Positions 12,763 to 23,954 of a stretch of 64,000 nucleotides of DNA are shown piece by piece. The position numbers and the translations under genes are program-made. Below the pieces are notes generated by a model. It searched no databases and was not told the DNA's origin. It saw only the letters and a program-made list of their open reading frames with translations. Source of the DNA: Halocaridina rubra (Eukaryota; Arthropoda; Malacostraca; Decapoda; Atyidae); NCBI GenBank assembly GCA_037179515.1, contig JAXCGZ010011675.1, positions 10,001 to 74,000 on the forward strand, in the 5' to 3' direction. How positions within the stretch are numbered: the stretch's first letter is position 1; every line of letters starts with the position of its first letter.

Positions 12763-14339
12763 GCTATTATCTCAAATTTGAATTTTTTTTCGAATTACTA
12801 TTCAACAGAACTACCTCAGGACACATGGGGGAGTTATAAATTTTTTCTCCTTTGCATACTTACAGTCGGGTAGGTACTTAACTAACTTCTTTTTTTACTC
12901 TCTTTCCTTTTCCTACCCAAAAATACTGCCCAATATCTGTCTTGTGGCCTTCAACTGGCTAGCTTTTGCGGGGAATTTTGTATGTAGGAGCTGTTCCTCC
13001 CCTGTCCCTTCGGTTTCTGGATCAACTTCGTCTCCTCCAAATACAGGAAACGGGCTGTTTGACAGTCTGGTTGTCATTTCTTGTGAATTCACACTCCCTT
13101 CTTCATGACCAAGCTGAAATAATTTTGATAAACATTATCATGGCTAAAACTTTCAGTTTTATTTTATATATCTGACATATCCCTTCAGACAAATAATGTA
13201 TATACTGCAGGTAGAAAGGAAAATAAAGAATCATTCATAGATTCACGTCATTTATCACGTAATATCTATCTTGGAATCCTCGGAAATCGAATAATAATCT
13301 CATTGGCGAAGTAGGGGACGAAACAAAAAATAAAACCAACTTTCGTCTCAACCAAATCTGGGCAGGTGGAGAATCTCTTTCTCAACAATATCCCTCAATA
13401 GATATCGCAACAGCTACATCATCTCCCATAAAAATACACTGATATGGCCTGCAGAAGGACCCGGTGGAGCAGGGGAACGATCCTCGCAGACTCCCCCAAT
13501 CATGCTTCCCCAACGGTCTTTCCCGCGATTTCACCCACTAGAAGAACCCCCCCATTATACCCCCGGTCAGGCATACCCATTCTCTCGTGCAATCGTTTGA
13601 CACTTTCAAGACAATCATCCCCTTTCTCTCTGTATACTCCCCTTCTAGTCATTTTTTCTATTTACTGTGCATGTGTTTCCCTTCCCTACCACTCTGAAGG
13701 AGTGGGTGGGTGAAATCTCGGTTGGACCGCGTGGTCACATGACTGCCTCACCAGTCCTAGGTCCCTATCTACCCCCAAGAGGGTGCATTATAGCTACACA
13801 ACAATTTCCTTTCTTTCAACACTGAGGGCATGAGCTTCTTGGCGGCCTCTAGAGGCGTATACCTGACGGCTATAAGACCTCATTCTTCCTCCCCTCTATG
13901 CTACGTTAGGGTTAAACTAAAAACCCCCCTACCCCAGCACCGCACAAATTCGCTCGAGTTTACTGTTATTTTCGCCTGCCTAGTGCGAAATTAAAACTCA
14001 TGTCTAAATAATATCACAAAAGTTTCTTATTCTTCAAAAAGACATGCTACACACGTATGTTAATATCAATTTCTTCATCATAACAATACTAAAAGAACGA
14101 TCTGTCATCTCTGTTAAATTCTTTTCTTGCCAAAATATAAAACCCACGAAAAAAAAAACTTGAAAACAGGTGCAGGGATTCTCTCACTCGATCTCTTACA
14201 CTTTCAGAGATTAATATAAAAATGATTTTACATGTACATTAAACCTTTTCAATTAAATCAATACATTTGCCTTCTTAATATCAACTTAGGCATAAATACA
14301 AATAAATGGAACACCCTTCAAATGCAATTTCTCAGCACA

Positions 14340-14545
14340 ATATCAAACAATAGCCTCACCGTATTCCCTGCGTGTAGTAAAAGGCGACTAAAAGTGGACA
14401 GGGCGGGGGGACTAGGAATCCCCCCTTGTACCAACCTCCTGTGAGACGTCAAAGAAGAGGGGGAGTAGAGGGGAGAATAACTTCTCCCCAAACTGTTTTC
14501 CTTTTTTGATGTCGGCTACCCCCCAATTAAAGGGAGAAACAGCCA
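14340..14545. repeat. GC-richer block, possible retroposon fragment
   Basis: It contains CCTGCGTGTAGTAAAAGGCG followed by a G-rich run and AGGAATCCCCCC, ending near CCCCCAATTAAAGGGAGAAAC and a (TATG)n stretch. The composition differs sharply from its AT-rich surroundings. Phrases of this kind occur in dispersed arthropod repeats, but I cannot name the family and no second copy is in this window. Confidence 0.3.
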
Positions 14546-14802
14546 AGGTATATGTATGTATGTATTATTCAAATAATAATGAAAATGAAGTCTATTACTG
14601 CTTATAGCTATTAGTGCAAATTATCCATATTAGTAATGGGTACAGAAATTCTACTTTTATTAACTTACTAGGAGCCACACCCTTCATAGGCGGGTTGGCT
14701 GAGTCAAAGCATAACTACAAAGTAAAATGGCGGCATCCGCCGACCTCAATTTCTTTTAATAATGGTCCCATTACTTACTGGATACAGATCACAAGTACTT
14801 AG

Positions 14803-15267
14803 CTATTTTGAGAAAACTGCTTGAAGAACATCACGGCCGCAGGCAATGGTGGATGGGGTTCTTTTTTCTTCTGGGCGCACGAGGTTACCTCCCAATTCTC
14901 CATCTCTCGAGTAAAATCGACGAATCGCCATCTTCTTGGTTGGTTCTGGCAACATGTACTTCTGGCAATGGGCATTTTCACTCAATGCCCCAGTCACACT
15001 TCGGCTCACTGTGACGGTGGCATCCATGAATGCGCTCGTTGTACTTTTACTGCTGGGGGCCTTGCAAATACGGGGGTGGGGGAGAGTGGCTGGGTCTGGT
15101 AATATGATATTGTAGGTGAAGGGGGAGCTCAGACTTTCTCGGCGTCGCTCTCTTGCTGCTTGTAAGCTTCTAGAAGTTTCTTCATCACGAACTTTTCTTC
15201 CATAGATGCTATTTATTTTTTCTTCTGTATTTTTAATTTTTCTTTCTCTTTGTTTAAGTATCAGCAC
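14803..15267 (-). CDS. Gag-like first ORF of the nested element
   Basis: This 154-aa minus-strand frame starts 28 bp inside the 5' LTR border, where gag starts in LTR retrotransposons. The N-terminal 50 residues are highly charged (KQRERKIKNTEEK, AARERRRES), followed by a Pro/Ser/Thr-rich stretch (ILPDPATLPHP, APSSKSTTS) and a basic C-terminal part. No CCHC zinc knuckle or major homology region is visible. I infer a gag or gag-fragment role from position alone. A minus-strand run between it and the LTR contains TTTGGTGACTAGCTCGGGAT, which could include the primer site. The frame is much shorter than a usual Gypsy gag. Confidence 0.45.
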   Translation of the reverse strand: MLILKQRERKIKNTEEKINSIYGRKVRDEETSRSLQAARERRRESLSSPFTYNIILPDPATLPHPRICKAPSSKSTTSAFMDATVTVSRSVTGALSENAHCQKYMLPEPTKKMAIRRFYSRDGELGGNLVRPEEKRTPSTIACGRDVLQAVFSK

Positions 15268-15294
15268 GGATTGATCCCGAGCTAGTCACCAAAT

Positions 15295-15704
15295 TGTTGT
15301 GGTGTAATTCCACTAGATGACACCAAATTGTTGTGTGACTATCCCACTGAGTGTCACCAATGTCGTGGGATTACTATTTCACACGGGGGTTATGAATATG
15401 GTAGCGTGGTTGGTGAAATGCCTCCACTTTATATGTATTTATTTCTAGCTTACATATATGTACTCAGAACTCCCATTACTACAGTTCCTGTCACGAACGA
15501 TGCCAGATTACCACCCCCAAGGGGGAGGCTAGCTAAGCTGTGAACATCACGTCTGCTCCTGACAAGGCCCTCTCTCTAACTAACTATTTGTAGTTACTCA
15601 TGGCAGTTGGTGGGGCATCGTAGGTGTCACTGCCACCCGGCACTTTTAGGCATGTCTGAAATGCCTTGTGAAGCTATAGGCATCTTTAATTATGCCTTGT
15701 GACA
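15295..15704 (-). repeat. 5' LTR of the nested element (410 bp)
   Basis: Direct-repeat partner of 8906-9315. Its right end (GACA) meets protease-coding Gypsy sequence at 15705. Confidence 0.9.
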
Positions 15705-16130
15705 GGTGAATCGTCTAAATATCTGGCATCAGACCAGTAGCTGCTACTAAAATGGCTTGTTGTGACTTTGCCCGAGGGATGTTCCACTGAAAAATATCCT
15801 CATGGTACAGGTTGGCTTGGAATATAGGAGATAGCTTCAGTACACAACCCAGTAAGACAGGGTACATAGGCCCAATTAATGCCACAGCTGAGGCTTTTCC
15901 CTAGTAGTATTTGCAATCCAGGTCAATGCACAGCAGCGTCGTATCTGAAGTTTTCCTTCAGCAACCCACACATGAATGACTTTGCCAGCGAAATCTTCAG
16001 CCTTGACGAATTTCTCATCAACAAATATGCCACTAGCCCCTGTGTCGAGGGCTATTTCAGCTTCCACGCCAGTTATGGTTCCTAGGCACGTTGGGACCAT
16101 CTCGGGATCATCATGTTTGGTGAATTGCAC
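15705..16130 (-). pseudogene. Gypsy aspartic protease, copy 1
   Basis: The minus-strand frame 15876-16190 encodes a retropepsin-like domain with the active-site motif ALDTGASGIFVDEKFV, preceded by HDDPEMVPTCLGTITGVEAE and followed by VIHVWVAEGKLQIRRCC. The domain processes the polyprotein. After a frame change the text continues to 15709 (blocks matching YPVLLGCVLNL and DIFQWNIPQAKSQ of copy 2). At 15705 it meets the nested LTR element; the integrase that belonged next to it is now at 8905. On the other side it joins an LTR piece at 16131 rather than gag, so upstream gag has been lost. Confidence 0.75.
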
Positions 16131-16424
16131 ATAAATTATACATAAAAGGAAAATTTTGAACATAGTCGTCCTTAACAGTGGTGACTGCATTTAAAACAGC
16201 CTCAACTATTCAACACTAAACTAAAAGTTTCCATCGTGTTCTGGCTTTCAGAGTCCCACAAAAGGGGAATATAAAACTACAATCAAAGAAATATTATTCA
16301 TCTTCGTCTTCCATAAGGAGCAACATGATCATACATGCATGCATTCCACAATGGTGTATAAACACACTATACTAAAGTAAACTAAGTAAAACTCATTTTA
16401 AACATACATGACCAGCATGAAACA
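16131..16424 (-). repeat. Truncated Gypsy LTR (middle LTR)
   Basis: It matches 7257-7544 closely, including TTATACATAAAAGGAAAATTTT and the terminal CATGACCAGCATGAAACA. Only the first 294 bp of the LTR (element orientation) remain, joined directly to protease sequence at 16130. This is the shared LTR of two tandem Gypsy copies after a deletion. Confidence 0.8.
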
Positions 16425-17770
16425 TGTTGAGGTCCTACAATACTGTCCTTATGAGTCGGCTGAAGCAGTACAGCTTCAGCTTGTTAATGTTGTATTTCCA
16501 GTTACTGCAATCAACATTTAACACGGAAAGGTCGGGGGTCACACAGTGTACGACAGTGTACGGTCCTTTCCAGTGCACCATTAGCTTGCGAGTGTCTGTT
16601 GGAAGAAGTATCAGAGCTCGATCTCCGGGTGCCAGGGCACAATACCGGGCACGCTTGGCAGAGAGGAGCTTGGCAGTCTGCTGGTGACCCTTAATAGCTA
16701 CTTGTGCAGCTTTCCAGGCTTTTTTGAGATGGGATGAAAACTTCAAAATATACTCATAAACGTCCCTATCGTTGTCCTTAATGGTAGGCGAGTCCCAACA
16801 TTCTTCCAAAAATTCCAGTGGGTTCTGACCTTATGACCATAAAGCAGCTCAAAAAGCAAGTATCCTGTAATATCGTGGGGCATGTTTCTATGGGAGAAAA
16901 GTGCAGCAAGGACGTACTTCTCCCACTGCCACAGTATATCTATCACTAGCTTGCGCAAACATTGCTTCAATGTCCCGTTATTGTGTTCACATGCTCCATT
17001 TGACTGGGCATGATAGACACTCGTACAACTGTGCTTCATTTCTAAGAGGTTACAGAAAGCTTCAAAGTGCCTACCTGTAAAATGACTTCCATTGTCAGAA
17101 GTGACCTACTCAGGGAAGTTGACCCTGGAGCAGATTTTGAATAGGGCTTGAGAGACTGTTTCAGTCATGATAGAAGTTATCAGCACTACATTTGGGTACC
17201 TTGTTGGCAAGTTGATGTTTACTAGGAGGAAATGTTTCCCTGTGGTTGAAGCTGGGTTAATAGGACCTAATATGTCAATAGCGACCTTGGAAAATGGCTC
17301 CGTTGAGAGCTTAGTTATACACATGGGGACTTTTGGTACCGGTGCCCTAGAGGTGGATTGACAGATGGGGCAGGTGCCCATGTATCTGTCTACATCGGCA
17401 TACATGTTTGGCCATGCAAAAGCCTGCTGAAGGACATGCCGAGTTTTTGCTATGCCTCTGTGTCTGCTCAGAGTAAATGGTGTGCAACGAAGTAGACACC
17501 ACCAAATGTTTAAAGGTGTGGCCGTCTTTAGCTACATGCCAATGAAGGACTTCATCTTCAAGGGCGTAAGTGATCTTACCTCCTCCTCTCACTGTAAAGG
17601 TTCTTCCCTTGGTGGCCTGTTGCATCCAGTGCTTGAGGCTGGGGCAGTCCTGCTGCAGTATGACGAAGTTTGGATGGGACTTCAGGGGCTCTAGAGGTGC
17701 ATCATCTGGTAAAGTAGGGGGAAAGTCTCTGCATTCCACATTATGGGTACTACCTGCGGAGTCGGAGAAT
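16425..17770 (-). pseudogene. Gypsy integrase, copy 2 (broken)
   Basis: Minus-strand frames 17347-17739, 17106-17405, 16743-17039 and 16435-16809 give the same integrase as copy 1: linker DAPLEPLKSHPNF, a zinc-binding region with damaged HHCC, core with DILGP and a following SDNG-type block, a YHAQSNGACEHNNGTLK block carrying the catalytic E region, then PGDRALILLPTD and HWKGPYTVV. Frameshifts occur near 17400 and 16800. It retains the 24 bp missing from copy 1 near 16930 (LVIDILWQWEKYVL). The junction with protease near 17765 lacks reverse transcriptase and RNase H, exactly as in copy 1. Confidence 0.85.
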
Positions 17771-18455
17771 CGTCCAAATATCTGGCATTAGAGCCAGTAG
17801 CTGCTACTAAAATGGCTTGTTGTGACTTTGCCTGAGGGATGTTCCACTGAAAAATGTCCTCATGGTAGTGGTCAGCCTGGAAGACAGGAGATAAGTTCAG
17901 TACACAACCCAGTAAGACAGGGTACATGGGCCCAATTAATGCCACCGCTGGGGCTTTTCCCTTGTAGTATTTGCAATCCAGGTCAATGGCACAGCAGCTT
18001 CGTATCTGAGGTTCTCCTTCAGCAACCCACACACAAACGACCTTGCCAGTAAAATCTTCAGCCTTGATGAATCTCTCGTCAACAAATATGCCACTAGCCC
18101 CTGTCGAGGGCTATTTCAGCTTCCACACCATTTATGGTTCCTAGGCACGTTGGGACCATCTCGGGATCATCATGTTTGGTGAATTGCACATTGGCAACTT
18201 TGTACCGTAGGTCCTCTGCATTATCCTCGGTGACCCTTTTTGGCCTTGTTTCTATGGCATGGGCTGAGTGAGTGGCCAGACGGTTATGCTGACCGCCGCT
18301 GTAAGAGGGAGCGTGGTGGCTCTTGGAGTTTGCCTGAAATCCCTGAGAAGGTGGAGCAGGGTAATTGCCCTTGCCTCTAAACTGTTGAGGGTTAGGTCTT
18401 ACCGAGTTATCCTTCTTGAGTGTGGGTGCATGGCCGTAATAAGGCTTAGGTGAGT
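17771..18455 (-). pseudogene. Gypsy gag tail and aspartic protease, copy 2
   Basis: Reading down from 18455 there is a basic, Pro/Gln/His-rich gag tail (PKPYYGHAPTLKKDN, SVRPNPQQFRGKGNYP), then RVTEDNAEDLRY and the protease lead-in HDDPEMVPTCLGT. At 18101-18105 two bases present in copy 1 are missing within the D-T-G active-site codons, shifting the frame. Downstream the other frame (17691-18032) continues VWVAEGEPQIRSCC, GPMYPVLLGCVLNLSPVF and FQWNIPQAKSQQAILVAATG. Most of gag is absent: the frame meets the LTR border at 18469 with no primer site in between. Confidence 0.8.
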
Positions 18456-18567
18456 GTGGGGAGGCTGTTGTTAAGTTTCTGTTTTACTAAGGGGACTCAA
18501 GGTACTGAACTCGCTTAAGAGCTCACAAACAGACAGGACAGACCCTCATACCACTGCTCGGTTAAAT

Positions 18568-18697
18568 CTTCTTCTTCTTCTTCTTCGTCTACATCTTTTC
18601 CCACTTTTATGTGGGGTCGATGTTTCTGGCCAGTGTTCTCCATATGTGTATGTCCCATACCTCATCACCCAACAAACCTTTAGACCTCAGGTTGTCA
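18568..18697 (-). mobile_element. Short SINE-like retroposon with (CTT)n tail
   Basis: An extra 130 bp lies between two halves that are continuous in the other LTR (near 5000). It starts with CTTCTTCTTCTTC, so in minus orientation it ends in (AAG)n. It is flanked by TTAAAT at 18562-18567 and 18698-18703, a target duplication of a single TTAAAT in the empty copy. The body includes TTTTATGTGGGGTCGATG. It is probably the 3' end of a LINE or a SINE. Confidence 0.75.
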
Positions 18698-19302
18698 TTA
18701 AATGAAACTCAGAATTCAACTTCCTTTTAATTTTGGAAATGCAATGACTCATTAAAGAAATTAATATAAATTTTTGGAATGCTGCCTCAAATCCCGGAGG
18801 TAGTGAGCACAATTTCACTTCCCGGCACCACAGACAGATGCCAAGGCTTTGGCCTCAACTCAACGATCACCTCTGTCAGACAGGCAGAGTAGAATAGAGG
18901 ACACTGCAATTGCAGAAACATAAATGACACACCATTAATAATGGGAACACTGAATTCACGAGACACAAATAATGAGGTACCAATGTTATTCTACTGGATG
19001 AAAATATATTGGTTAGTCATAGCTAACCAGAAATATTTACGCTACCGTAAAGTAAAAAAAAGTATTCACAATAAATGAAGAATATGCGAGACAAATACAG
19101 CATGTACTCCTTAAATTGTGGGTAACAATAAAAGTTTGCAATGCCAGTAGGGCAAAATTACTTATTAATTATTTGCAATTTATATGGTAAAACGCTTTAT
19201 TTACGGAAAAGGAAGAATCTACGAAATAAATATGTATTCATTCAATTTTGGTTAGCAAGAAATATTTGCAGTGCCAAAAGGACAAAACCACCTTTTGAAG
19301 TA

Positions 19303-21070
19303 CAGTGGTGACCCCAACCCACAAACGCCTGTACCTACGAACAAATTTTTGGAAAAAATTTGCCCTCAACCCACAAATAAAATCCAACTTGAACAAAAAT
19401 GTGTTAGCCATGTTACCATGTGTCTCATTCGGCCGCTCTCAACCATCACATGGGTTCTATTCGGCCGCTTGCAACCGTCATGTGGGTTCTACTCGGCTGC
19501 TCTCAGTTGCTTGCAGTTCTGCATTGGTGACCACGCTGTGTGGTTCATTCGTGATTTTGTCACAGTCCTTGCTTATTTTCCATTGTTTTTTCTTTTAATA
19601 TAGCCCTTATTATGGCTCCTTAGAAAGTTAAAAGTTTTTGTGAAATTGGCATTAAACACCCCAGATGCATAACAGTGGAAACAAAAGAAGAAATATTTGC
19701 AAAACATCAAAATGAGGTGTGTGTGTCCGATCTCACCATGCAATATAACATGCTGAAATCCACCATCTGTACTATATTAAAGAATAAAGAAAATCTTAAA
19801 GGCAGCTGCCGTGGCTAATAGTCAATATATTAACAAAGAAAAGGTCACAGGTGATAGAAGAGGTAGAAAAATTATTATTGTTGTGGATGAATGAAAAACA
19901 GTTAGTTGGCAATAGTATTAGCAAGGCCATGATATTCTATAAGGCTTTGCAAATCCACCAAGATTTAGTAGTGAACTCTACGACTTCTAGTGGCACTAAG
20001 CTGGAGGACTTTAAAGCCAGTAGAAGCTGGTTTGAACACTTTCATCGCCGAACTGGGATTCATAGCATCATTAGACCAGTGGATTTTTGCATGAAGGAAT
20101 TCGCTGAATTTGTCGAGAATGAAGGTTATATCCCACAACACATGTTTAATTGTGATGAAACGGGACTCTTTTGGAAGAAAATGCCCAGAAGAACCTGTAT
20201 AACCCAAGAGGAAAAATCTCTGCCTGGCCACAATCCAATGAAAGATAGGCTTACCATTTTATTGTGCGCCAATGCTATTGGGGACTGTATGGTCAAGCCT
20301 TCTAGTTTACCACTCTGAAAATTCGCGTGTTTTTAAACGCAATAATGTATTGAAGGCTAGCCTCCCAGTAATGTGGAGGTCAAATCCAAAAGCTTGAGTC
20401 ATGCGGAGTTTATTCCTAGATTGGTTGATTGGAGTGTTTGTGCCGGCAGTGAAGAAATATTTTGAGGAAATAATTTGCCTCTTAAGTGTCATCTCATAAT
20501 GGATAATGCTCCTGCCCATCCTCCAGGTGTGAAAGATGATCGTCCTATACATTAAGACTTCATTAAAGTAAAATTTCTGCCTCCCAACACCACTCCTATC
20601 TTCCAGCCCATGGACCAACAGGTAATTTCTAATTTTAAAAAGTTGTATACGAAGGGTCTTTTTGCCAGGTGTTTCCAGGTCACCAATGACATGGATTTTA
20701 CTCTTTGTGATTTCTGGAAAGACCACTTTAATATCCCCTACTGCATTGGCCTCATTGAAAAGCATGGAAGAAGGTTTCATATCGTACATTGAACTCCACC
20801 TGGAGGAAGCTTTGGCCAGGTTGTGTTACTGATAGAGACTTCAAGGACCTCAAGCAGGAGTTAGCTATCAAAATTGTGAGTGAAATTGTGGCCACAGGCA
20901 AAAGTTTGGGCTTGGAGGTCAATTAGGAGGAAGTGGAGGAGCTAGTGGAGGACCACATAGAAGACCTTACCATGGATGAATTAACTGAGTTGCAACGTGA
21001 ACAGGTGAAGATTCTCCAGAGGCGAGATCTTGCCTCTGGGATGTTTGGCTGCCAATTGAGAGTGATCAAG
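19303..21070 (+). pseudogene. Tigger/pogo transposase, decayed, right end missing
   Basis: A TA followed by CAGTGGTGACCCCAACCCAC at 19301 marks the left inverted terminus; no matching right end remains. The coding region starts near 19612 (MAP, then an in-frame stop) with a CENP-B-like N-terminal region (TVETKEEIFAKH, MLKSTICTILKNK). Frame 19851-20318 has DFKASRSWFEHFHRRTG and the first catalytic block FNCDETGLFWKKMPRR. The second aspartate is in IMDNAPAHP (about 20505) and the third in PPNTTPIFQPMDQQVI (about 20590-20630). An acidic C-terminus follows to about 21050. Several stops and shifts make it inactive. Between 19428 and 19510 a short TCGGCCGC-containing sequence repeats three times (period about 32 bp). 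Confidence 0.88.
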
Positions 21071-22479
21071 CCTCCCTCTTGGTGAAGTCATCATTCAGCT
21101 TCACCTGTAGGATGTATATTCAGAGCAGGAACTTATCACATAACATTCGAGGGCTACTGTAGTGGTGGTCCCTGGCAGGCAATTATGGCAGAGGTGCAAG
21201 GGAGAGACAGCAGTTTAGGTGCAACATGTGGAAGCAAATAAAAAGAAAAAAAAACGAGAAATATTATGGGCAAACTAGGTTACTGGCAAACAATCTCCAG
21301 AACATTCTTTGCGTTGCAGGAGATGGAATTTTAACTATTCATATAATAAAGACACTACTGAAATGTATCTAAACAGGCTAATGACATATCAGCAGAGCCA
21401 ACTTTATAACAAATTTATCAGCAAGAGCAAGTTTTATAAAATAACAAAATTTATCAGCAAATGCAATCTTATAATAAGGAAATTGCGTAAACAACGTATC
21501 TATGACCTCATTCATGAGAAAAAAGAAAGAAAGAGCAGAAAACAGATAAAGGAGGGAGATTTTATATTGGGATCATGCTTTCTACACGTACAAGAATATT
21601 AAACAAGATATACTAAAATATAAATTGCAAATAATTATAATCTGCAAAATGCAAGGAGTGAGATTTGTTCTATTGTAAGAAAAGAAAAGACAGTTACTAG
21701 TTAGCTACATAACTAATAAGGCATCAACTACAGCCTCTGGTGACTTGAGCGAAACACTCTGTCACAAAGTCCCTTTCTAGAAAAATATTGAATTAACAAA
21801 CTTCTACTGCATAAGGCAAAAAATGAACAGAGGAAGTTATAGTGACTTCAGTGTTATTTTGAGGGATGAGATATCCTTTTAAGGGAAAAGAACATATGAA
21901 CAAACAAACAAAAAATGGGATCCCCCACTGGAACATATCATACTATCAGTAAAGTGAACAATTCTTATTAAAAAATATTAAGTGACATGCAAAAAATAAA
22001 AGGAATGTTATAAAATTCAAATTTCAAGAAAATTAAAAGCACATTTAAATATCAGAGAATATCAATATTTCAGTTTAAGAATTCTTTACATGTAATAAGG
22101 CAATAAAATAATAAAAAAAAAATACAATATATGTTAAAGGAAAATTTTGAACCAGGTCATCATTATCAGTGGTGACTGGATTTAAAACAGCTTCAGCTCT
22201 TCAATACTAAACTGAAAGTTTCTGCCATGTTCTGGCTTTCAGTCACAAAAAAGGAATATAAAACTACAATCAAAGATATATTCTTCATCTTATTCTTCGT
22301 CTTCCATAAGGAATACCGTTAATACAGATGGAAACATTCCACTAGGGTGTATAAACACGCTATACTAAAGTAGACTAAGTAAAACCCATTTTACACATAT
22401 ATGACCAAACTGAAATACGTTTGTAAATTAAAATAAACAAGTACAGTATTACAGATATAAAAGATAAACATAAAAATAA

Positions 22480-23953
22480 CTTAGTGCCACTGATATTGAA
22501 GTTGTGCATTTTTTAAGTACATGATGGGATATATCATCAGGACCTGTAGCTTTATGGACGTCTAACTCCATCAGCACTTTACATACCTCTGTGGTTGAAA
22601 ATATGACATTCTCTAATACCAGCCCATGAACTTCTATCTCTGCAATCTGAGGGGGTGGGGCATTTTCTACCGTAAATACTGACTGAAACTTCTTGTTCAA
22701 TTCTTTACAGATCTTCATCCGTCTCAGTGATGCTTCCATCCGCTCTCTTAAGCTTTAAAACCTGTTCTTTTACCGTCTATTTTCTTCTGATAAAGCTGTG
22801 GAAAAGTTTGGGATTTTCTTTAGCTTTCCTGGTGATGTCCCTTTCATAGTCTCTGCCTCTATACTTTTACTTAGGTAATTATTTTTTGCTTTTTTATAGG
22901 TCTGCCAGGCAATTAGGTTTTTTCCTCATACCTTTTCCACCATTTGTCTCTCCACTCCTTAGCTCTTTTACACTCATTATCGAACCCTTTTCTCTGGCAT
23001 GAATTACACCTACTTCGGTGACAGGTATGCAGCAATCCACTATTTTCTCATATTTCTCACAACAGATGTCGTACATTTCTTGTACAGATTTGTTGTAAAA
23101 TAAGGTTCTCCATTCAATAACTTCAAAAAACTCATTCATTTTTATGTAATCTCCTTTTGGATAGTTCCTTCTCGTGTTCTCAGTGCCTCTACTCTCAGGC
23201 AGAACATCTTCAATAATATACTCCATCAACAGCACACAGTGGTCACTCTTTCCAATTCGTGGTTCATACTCAAAATTTTCAGTGACGTTATCTGTGAATA
23301 CTAGATCAAGTAGCGATGGCTCATCCCCACCCCTGGCCCTCGTCGGTTCCAATACATGTTGGTGTAGGAAATTCCCTTGTACGCAATCTAGGAATCTTGC
23401 CCCGAATGAGTCCTCACCACTGTGTGGATCAAGATTTATCCCATCTGTCTCTTTATAGTTAAAATCTCCCATAATCAAAATTCTACATTTTCTCTCCCAT
23501 ACCATGTTAACAACTGAGTTTATGACTTCAATAGTACCTATATGACTTTACTCATAAACTTCTAGCCTATGTTGGTTCCTTGGTGGATTATATACAACAG
23601 TTATTATAATGCTCTCTGACCCAATATTTATGTGAGCAACAAGAAATTCCTTGAACTCACTTTCTATAGCAAACTTTATTTCTTCAACCTAAATCCTTTC
23701 ACTTATGAGCAGTGCTATCCCTCCACCAGTCCTCTCAGATCTTTCAACCCTTAATATTCTGAAGCCCTTAGGAAAAATTGTGACATTGTTTATGTCCTCA
23801 CTCAACTTAGTCTCTGTAACTGCTACTATATCTGCCTTACTGTTGTGAATCCTATTTTTTAATTCTACTACCTTACCAGCTAATCCATCAGCATTTGTGT
23901 ATAACAGTCTTAATGAGGTTCCATCCCCTGATCTTATGTCATTATCTTCTTTA
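22480..23953 (-). pseudogene. LINE-A copy 1 (CR1-like), endonuclease and start of RT
   Basis: Minus-strand sequence starts at 23953 with the region just before the endonuclease, then LLYTNADGLAGK (about 23880), the active-site blocks GDFNYKETDG and GKSDHCVLLMEY in frame 22894-23505, the linker and the N-terminal RT part (FQSVFTVENAPPPQ, DVHKATGPDDIS) in 22449-22739. The endonuclease nicks target DNA and RT copies the element RNA. The copy is truncated at 22480, loses most of RT and is frameshifted near 22920 and 23510. It diverges most from the other LINE-A copies. At 22905-22907 it has a TGG codon where copies 2 and 4 have TAG. Confidence 0.88.
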
Positions 23954-23954
23954 C

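Larger units (their letters stand above)
18469..22417 (-). mobile_element. Interrupted Gypsy LTR (5' LTR of the tandem pair)
   Basis: Blocks 18469-19300 and 21080-22417 match the complete LTR at 4884-5650 and 6235-7544. The left terminus TGTTAAG is shared and the right terminus reads TGAAATA where the other copies have TGAAACA. A Tigger element lies between the two blocks, and about 590 bp of LTR have been lost with its insertion. A small retroposon interrupts the first block at 18568. No target duplication is seen between 4880-4883 and 22418-22422. Confidence 0.75.

Noticed and set aside
23174..23458. Plus-strand frame opposite LINE-A endonuclease
   Set aside because: It is an antisense shadow of the endonuclease; the same type of frame recurs opposite each LINE-A copy (37108-37401, 49121-49411).
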